DNA of 41,424 bases from positions 1 through 41,424 of the forward strand of contig NZ_JAUSNH010000129.1 of NCBI RefSeq assembly GCF_030645335.1, read 5' to 3'. Below the pieces are notes generated by a model. It saw only the letters and a list, made by a program, of their open reading frames with translations, was not told the origin of the DNA and searched no databases. Every line of letters starts with the position of its first letter. The first letter of the stretch is position 1. The stretch comes from Lacisediminimonas sp. (GTDB lineage: Bacteria > Pseudomonadota > Gammaproteobacteria > Burkholderiales > Burkholderiaceae_D). This document shows, piece by piece, positions 39,037 through 41,424 of this stretch. The position numbers and the translations under genes were made by a program.

Positions 39037-39578
39037 GTCAGGTAGGCCGCCAGGATGTCCTCGTGGCGCCCCTGTGCGCGCAGGATCAGGTCGCATACCT
39101 CGCGCGCCGCGCCATTTCCTGCGGCGGCGGTCGTCACGTAGTGAACCCGGTTGCGGACCTCGATGTGGCCGTTTGGCACGCTGGCGGCAAAGCCGACGCG
39201 GCGCAGGATGGGCAAATCGATAATGTCGTCGCCGATGAATCCGGCCAGGTCCGCACCCAGGCCGAGTTGCTGCAGCAATTCGCCGAAGGCCGCCGCCTTG
39301 TCGTGCACGCCCTGGAAGAGATGGGAAATACCCAGGTCCGCCGCCCTGCGTGCAACGTTTTGCGAACTGCGCGCGCTGATGATCGCCGTTGCAATGCCAG
39401 CACGCTGCAACAGCTTGATGCCCAGGCCGTCCAGCACATTGAAGGTCTTGATCGCCTCGCCATCTGGACCATAGTGCAGGCTGCCGTCGGTCAGCACGCC
39501 CTCGACGTCGAATATCATCAGGCGCACAGCCTGTGCCCGGGCCAGCACCGCTGCTGAAGCAATCGGATACGAATCCAT
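39033..39578 (-). CDS. kdsC: 3-deoxy-D-manno-octulosonate 8-phosphate phosphatase KdsC (variant motif I)
   Basis: KdsC removes phosphate from Kdo 8-phosphate on the way to LPS inner core. The 181-residue HAD-family protein has motif I FDVEGVLTDG, motif II in IISARSS, the lysine of motif III in HDKAAAF and motif IV GDDIIDLP. The nucleophile D24 is intact, but the next catalytic position, normally Asp (DVDG), is Glu 26 (codon GAG). The rest of the protein looks intact. It overlaps kdsD by one base and lptC by four. Confidence 0.94.
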   Translation of the reverse strand: MDSYPIASAAVLARAQAVRLMIFDVEGVLTDGSLHYGPDGEAIKTFNVLDGLGIKLLQRAGIATAIISARSSQNVARRAADLGISHLFQGVHDKAAAFGELLQQLGLGADLAGFIGDDIIDLPILRRVGFAASVPNGHIEVRNRVHYVTTAAAGNGAAREVCDLILRAQGRHEDILAAYLT

Positions 39579-40606
39579 CAGATCACCTTTGCCCGCGTCA
39601 GGTCGTGGATATGGAGCGCGCCAACCAGCACGCCGGCGTCGTCGACAACCAATAGCTGGTTGATGCGGAACTGTTCCATCAGTTCAACCGCCTCCACCGC
39701 CAGTTGTCCAGGGCGCACCGAGCGCGGTCCGGGGTGCATCAGGTCGGCGACCGTGATGCCCGTCAGGTCCTGCTTTTTTTCCAGCATGCGACGCAGGTCA
39801 CCGTCAGTGAAAATCCCGACCGGATGGAAGCTTTCGTCCACCACTGCCGTCATTGCCATGCCTTTGCGGGTCACTTCGAGCAAGGCGGAAGACAGGGACG
39901 ACTCCCTGGCCACGGCCGGAATTTGCGCTCCGGTGCGCATGACGTCGCGTACATGGGTCAGCAACTTGCGGCCGAGGGCGCCACCGGGATGCGATCGCGC
40001 GAAATCTTCTTCACGAAAGCCGCGGGCGTCGAGCAAGGCAACCGCCAGCGCGTCGCCCAGCGCCAGCGTCACGGTGGTGCTTGCAGTTGGCGCCAGGTTC
40101 AATGGACAGGCTTCCTTTTCGACACCGATATCGATGTGCACATCAGCGAGCTCGGCCAAGGTCGAGCTGCTGTTGCCGGTCATTGCGATCAGGCTTGCCC
40201 CCATGCGTTTGAGGACCGGGACGATGGCCAGCAATTCCGCGCTTTCGCCAGAATAGGAAATGGCGATGAAGACGTCCGTTTGCGTGACCATCCCGAGGTC
40301 GCCATGCGCGGCTTCGGCAGGATGGACGAACATTGCCGGTGTCCCGGTCGACGACAGGGTCGCGGCTATCTTGCGGGCAATGTGACCGGATTTGCCGATG
40401 CCGGATACGACCACCCGGCCGCTGCAAGCGAAAAGAAGCGACAGGGCGCGGATAAATTCAGGACCGGCTGTGGAAAGCAGACGCTGATCGGCCGCAGTGA
40501 TCGCCGCCGACTCGATTTGCAGCGTTTCTCGCGCTAATTGCAGGGCTCGTTCGGCTTTCTCGGCATCAAAAGCGACGGGGGGCGTGCTGGCATGGTTTAC
40601 ACTCAT
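39578..40606 (-). CDS. kdsD: Arabinose-5-phosphate isomerase KdsD
   Basis: KdsD converts ribulose 5-phosphate to arabinose 5-phosphate, the first step of Kdo synthesis. From ATG 40606 the protein is 342 residues: an SIS sugar-isomerase domain (GRVVVSGIGKSGHIARKIAATLSSTGTPAMFVHPAEAAHGDLG) then two CBS domains (HPVGIFTDGDLRRML; LLVVDDAGVLVGALHIHDL). Histidines in the HPAEAAHGD stretch and in DFARSHPGG fit the active site. The track start 14 codons upstream lies in promoter-like AT-rich DNA. No ribosome binding site is visible. Confidence 0.94.
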   Translation of the reverse strand: MSVNHASTPPVAFDAEKAERALQLARETLQIESAAITAADQRLLSTAGPEFIRALSLLFACSGRVVVSGIGKSGHIARKIAATLSSTGTPAMFVHPAEAAHGDLGMVTQTDVFIAISYSGESAELLAIVPVLKRMGASLIAMTGNSSSTLAELADVHIDIGVEKEACPLNLAPTASTTVTLALGDALAVALLDARGFREEDFARSHPGGALGRKLLTHVRDVMRTGAQIPAVARESSLSSALLEVTRKGMAMTAVVDESFHPVGIFTDGDLRRMLEKKQDLTGITVADLMHPGPRSVRPGQLAVEAVELMEQFRINQLLVVDDAGVLVGALHIHDLTRAKVI

Positions 40607-40612
40607 GTTCGA

Positions 40613-40618
40613 AGTATA
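40613..40618 (-). promoter_or_regulatory. Possible -10 element just upstream of kdsD
   Basis: On the minus strand TATACT lies six bases before the kdsD ATG. If used, transcription would start at or next to the start codon, giving a leaderless message; this would fit the absence of a ribosome binding site. No clear -35 is seen. Confidence 0.25.
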
Positions 40619-40717
40619 AACGATTAACATAAGCAAAAAACCTGCCATGCTCCATTTTGCTGTTTGAGTGGTCGCAAGACTGAAGCTGCGGCGTTTTCAC
40701 CACGACTGGATTTTCCC

Positions 40718-41424
40718 TTGTACTCCACGCTAGAACTCACACTGATATTGCTGGCAGCTGCGGTACTGGGCGTGGTGGTGTTCCGGATGCTGCACCTGCC
40801 GCCGATGCTGGGCTATTTATCGGTCGGCATCCTGATTGGCCCGCATGCCTTTGGCCTGGCCCAGGACACGCAGTCTACGCACCGCCTGGCCGAGTTCGGC
40901 GTTGTTTTCCTGATGTTCTCGATCGGCCTGGAATTTTCCCTGCCCAAGCTGATCTCGATGCGGCGGGCCGTGTTCGGCCTCGGGCTGGCGCAGGTACTGC
41001 TGACCATTGCTGCGGCGATCGGCATGGGTTGGCTGGCTTCGCTGGTTCTCCCCCAGTATTTCAACATTGACTGGCGCGCCGGCTTTGCGCTGGGTGGCGC
41101 ACTCGCCATGTCGTCAACCGCGATTGTTTCCAAGCTGCTGACCGAGCGCCTGGAGCTGGAAAGCGAGCACGGCCGGCAAATCATCAGCGTACTGCTGTTC
41201 CAGGACCTGGCGCTGGTGCCACTGCTGATCCTGATACCGGCGCTGGGCGCGCCGGCCGACATTGGATCTACCTTGTTGTGGGCGGCGGCCAAGGCGACTT
41301 TTGTGCTGATCCTGCTGCTGTTTATCGGTCAGCGCCTGCTGCGCGGCTGGTTCCGGATCGTCGTGCAGCGGCGTTCCCAGGAGCTGTTCATGCTCAACCT
41401 GCTGCTCATCACGCTGGGCGCGGC
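40718..41424 (+). CDS. KefB-type cation:proton antiporter (CPA2 family), N-terminal part
   Basis: The reading frame is open to the window end and is absent from the track. It reads MYSTLELTLILLAAAVLGVVVFRMLHLPPMLGYL, then VGILIGPHAFGL, FGVVFLMFSIGLEFSLPKL and GGALAMSSTAIVSKLLTERLE, ending at ITLGA: the sodium/hydrogen exchanger fold of monovalent cation:proton antiporter-2 proteins, with about seven hydrophobic segments so far. The start is probably TTG 40718 (GGA seven bases upstream); a TTG at 40664 is also in frame. It is divergent from kdsD, as in other betaproteobacteria. Whether a C-terminal RCK/TrkA domain follows cannot be seen. Confidence 0.9.
   Translation, partial: MYSTLELTLILLAAAVLGVVVFRMLHLPPMLGYLSVGILIGPHAFGLAQDTQSTHRLAEFGVVFLMFSIGLEFSLPKLISMRRAVFGLGLAQVLLTIAAAIGMGWLASLVLPQYFNIDWRAGFALGGALAMSSTAIVSKLLTERLELESEHGRQIISVLLFQDLALVPLLILIPALGAPADIGSTLLWAAAKATFVLILLLFIGQRLLRGWFRIVVQRRSQELFMLNLLLITLGA

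Overview
The window is chromosomal, GC-rich and almost wholly housekeeping. Gene content and order point to a betaproteobacterium of the Burkholderiales, most like an Oxalobacteraceae member (Herbaspirillum/Noviherbaspirillum/Herminiimonas type). The pointers are infA-rpmJ inside the spc/alpha ribosomal cluster, an Mg-type HemB, System II cytochrome c maturation (ResB-CcsB) beside a cytochrome c4, lptM-lysA divergent from cyaY, mrcA divergent from pilMNOPQ, and kdsD-kdsC-lptCAB-rpoN-hpf divergent from a CPA2 antiporter. The genus call is inference from synteny and protein resemblance; no search was run.

Layout. (1) 1-8534, plus strand: the end of rplX, then rplE-rpsN-rpsH-rplF-rplR-rpsE-rpmD-rplO-secY-infA-rpmJ-rpsM-rpsK-rpsD-rpoA-rplQ, closed by a strong terminator. 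Hairpins on both sides of rpsD may split expression of this run. (2) 8607-13234, plus: a NodI/NodJ-type ABC exporter pair, cutA overlapping dsbD, and a 1-Cys peroxiredoxin. (3) 13311-15236, minus: engB and hemB, with an unusually hairpin-rich junction between them. (4) 15426-21326, plus: cytochrome c4, resB, ccsB, msrP, msrQ, a block for periplasmic heme-protein assembly and methionine sulfoxide repair. (5) 21374-25639: lptM-lysA (minus), cyaY (plus), mrcA/PBP1a (minus). (6) 25961-33906, plus: pilMNOPQ, an in-frame aroK-aroB fusion, and dgt. (7) 33937-40606, minus: kdsD-kdsC-lptC-lptA-lptB-rpoN-hpf, then a terminator and a HIBYL-CoA-hydrolase-like gene where the family-typical ptsN/hprK would be expected. 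(8) 40718-end, plus: the start of a KefB-like antiporter, cut by the window edge.

How the genes work together. Region 1 makes ribosomes, the RNA polymerase alpha subunit and the Sec channel. DsbD, ResB/CcsB, cytochrome c4 and MsrPQ share the theme of periplasmic redox and thiol/heme handling. KdsD/KdsC make Kdo for lipopolysaccharide, LptC/A/B export it, and LptM (elsewhere in the window) is a lipoprotein tied to the LptD translocon. PilM-Q form the alignment complex and secretin of type IV pili.

I found no clear evidence of a new multi-gene system, mobile element, CRISPR array, tRNA or rRNA. The observations most worth checking are the AroK-AroB fusion, a KdsC with Asp-to-Glu at the HAD acid/base position, the hairpins around rpsD, the hairpin run between engB and hemB, the broken rpoN-hpf-ptsN neighbourhood, and a mini-ORF overlapping the secY start.
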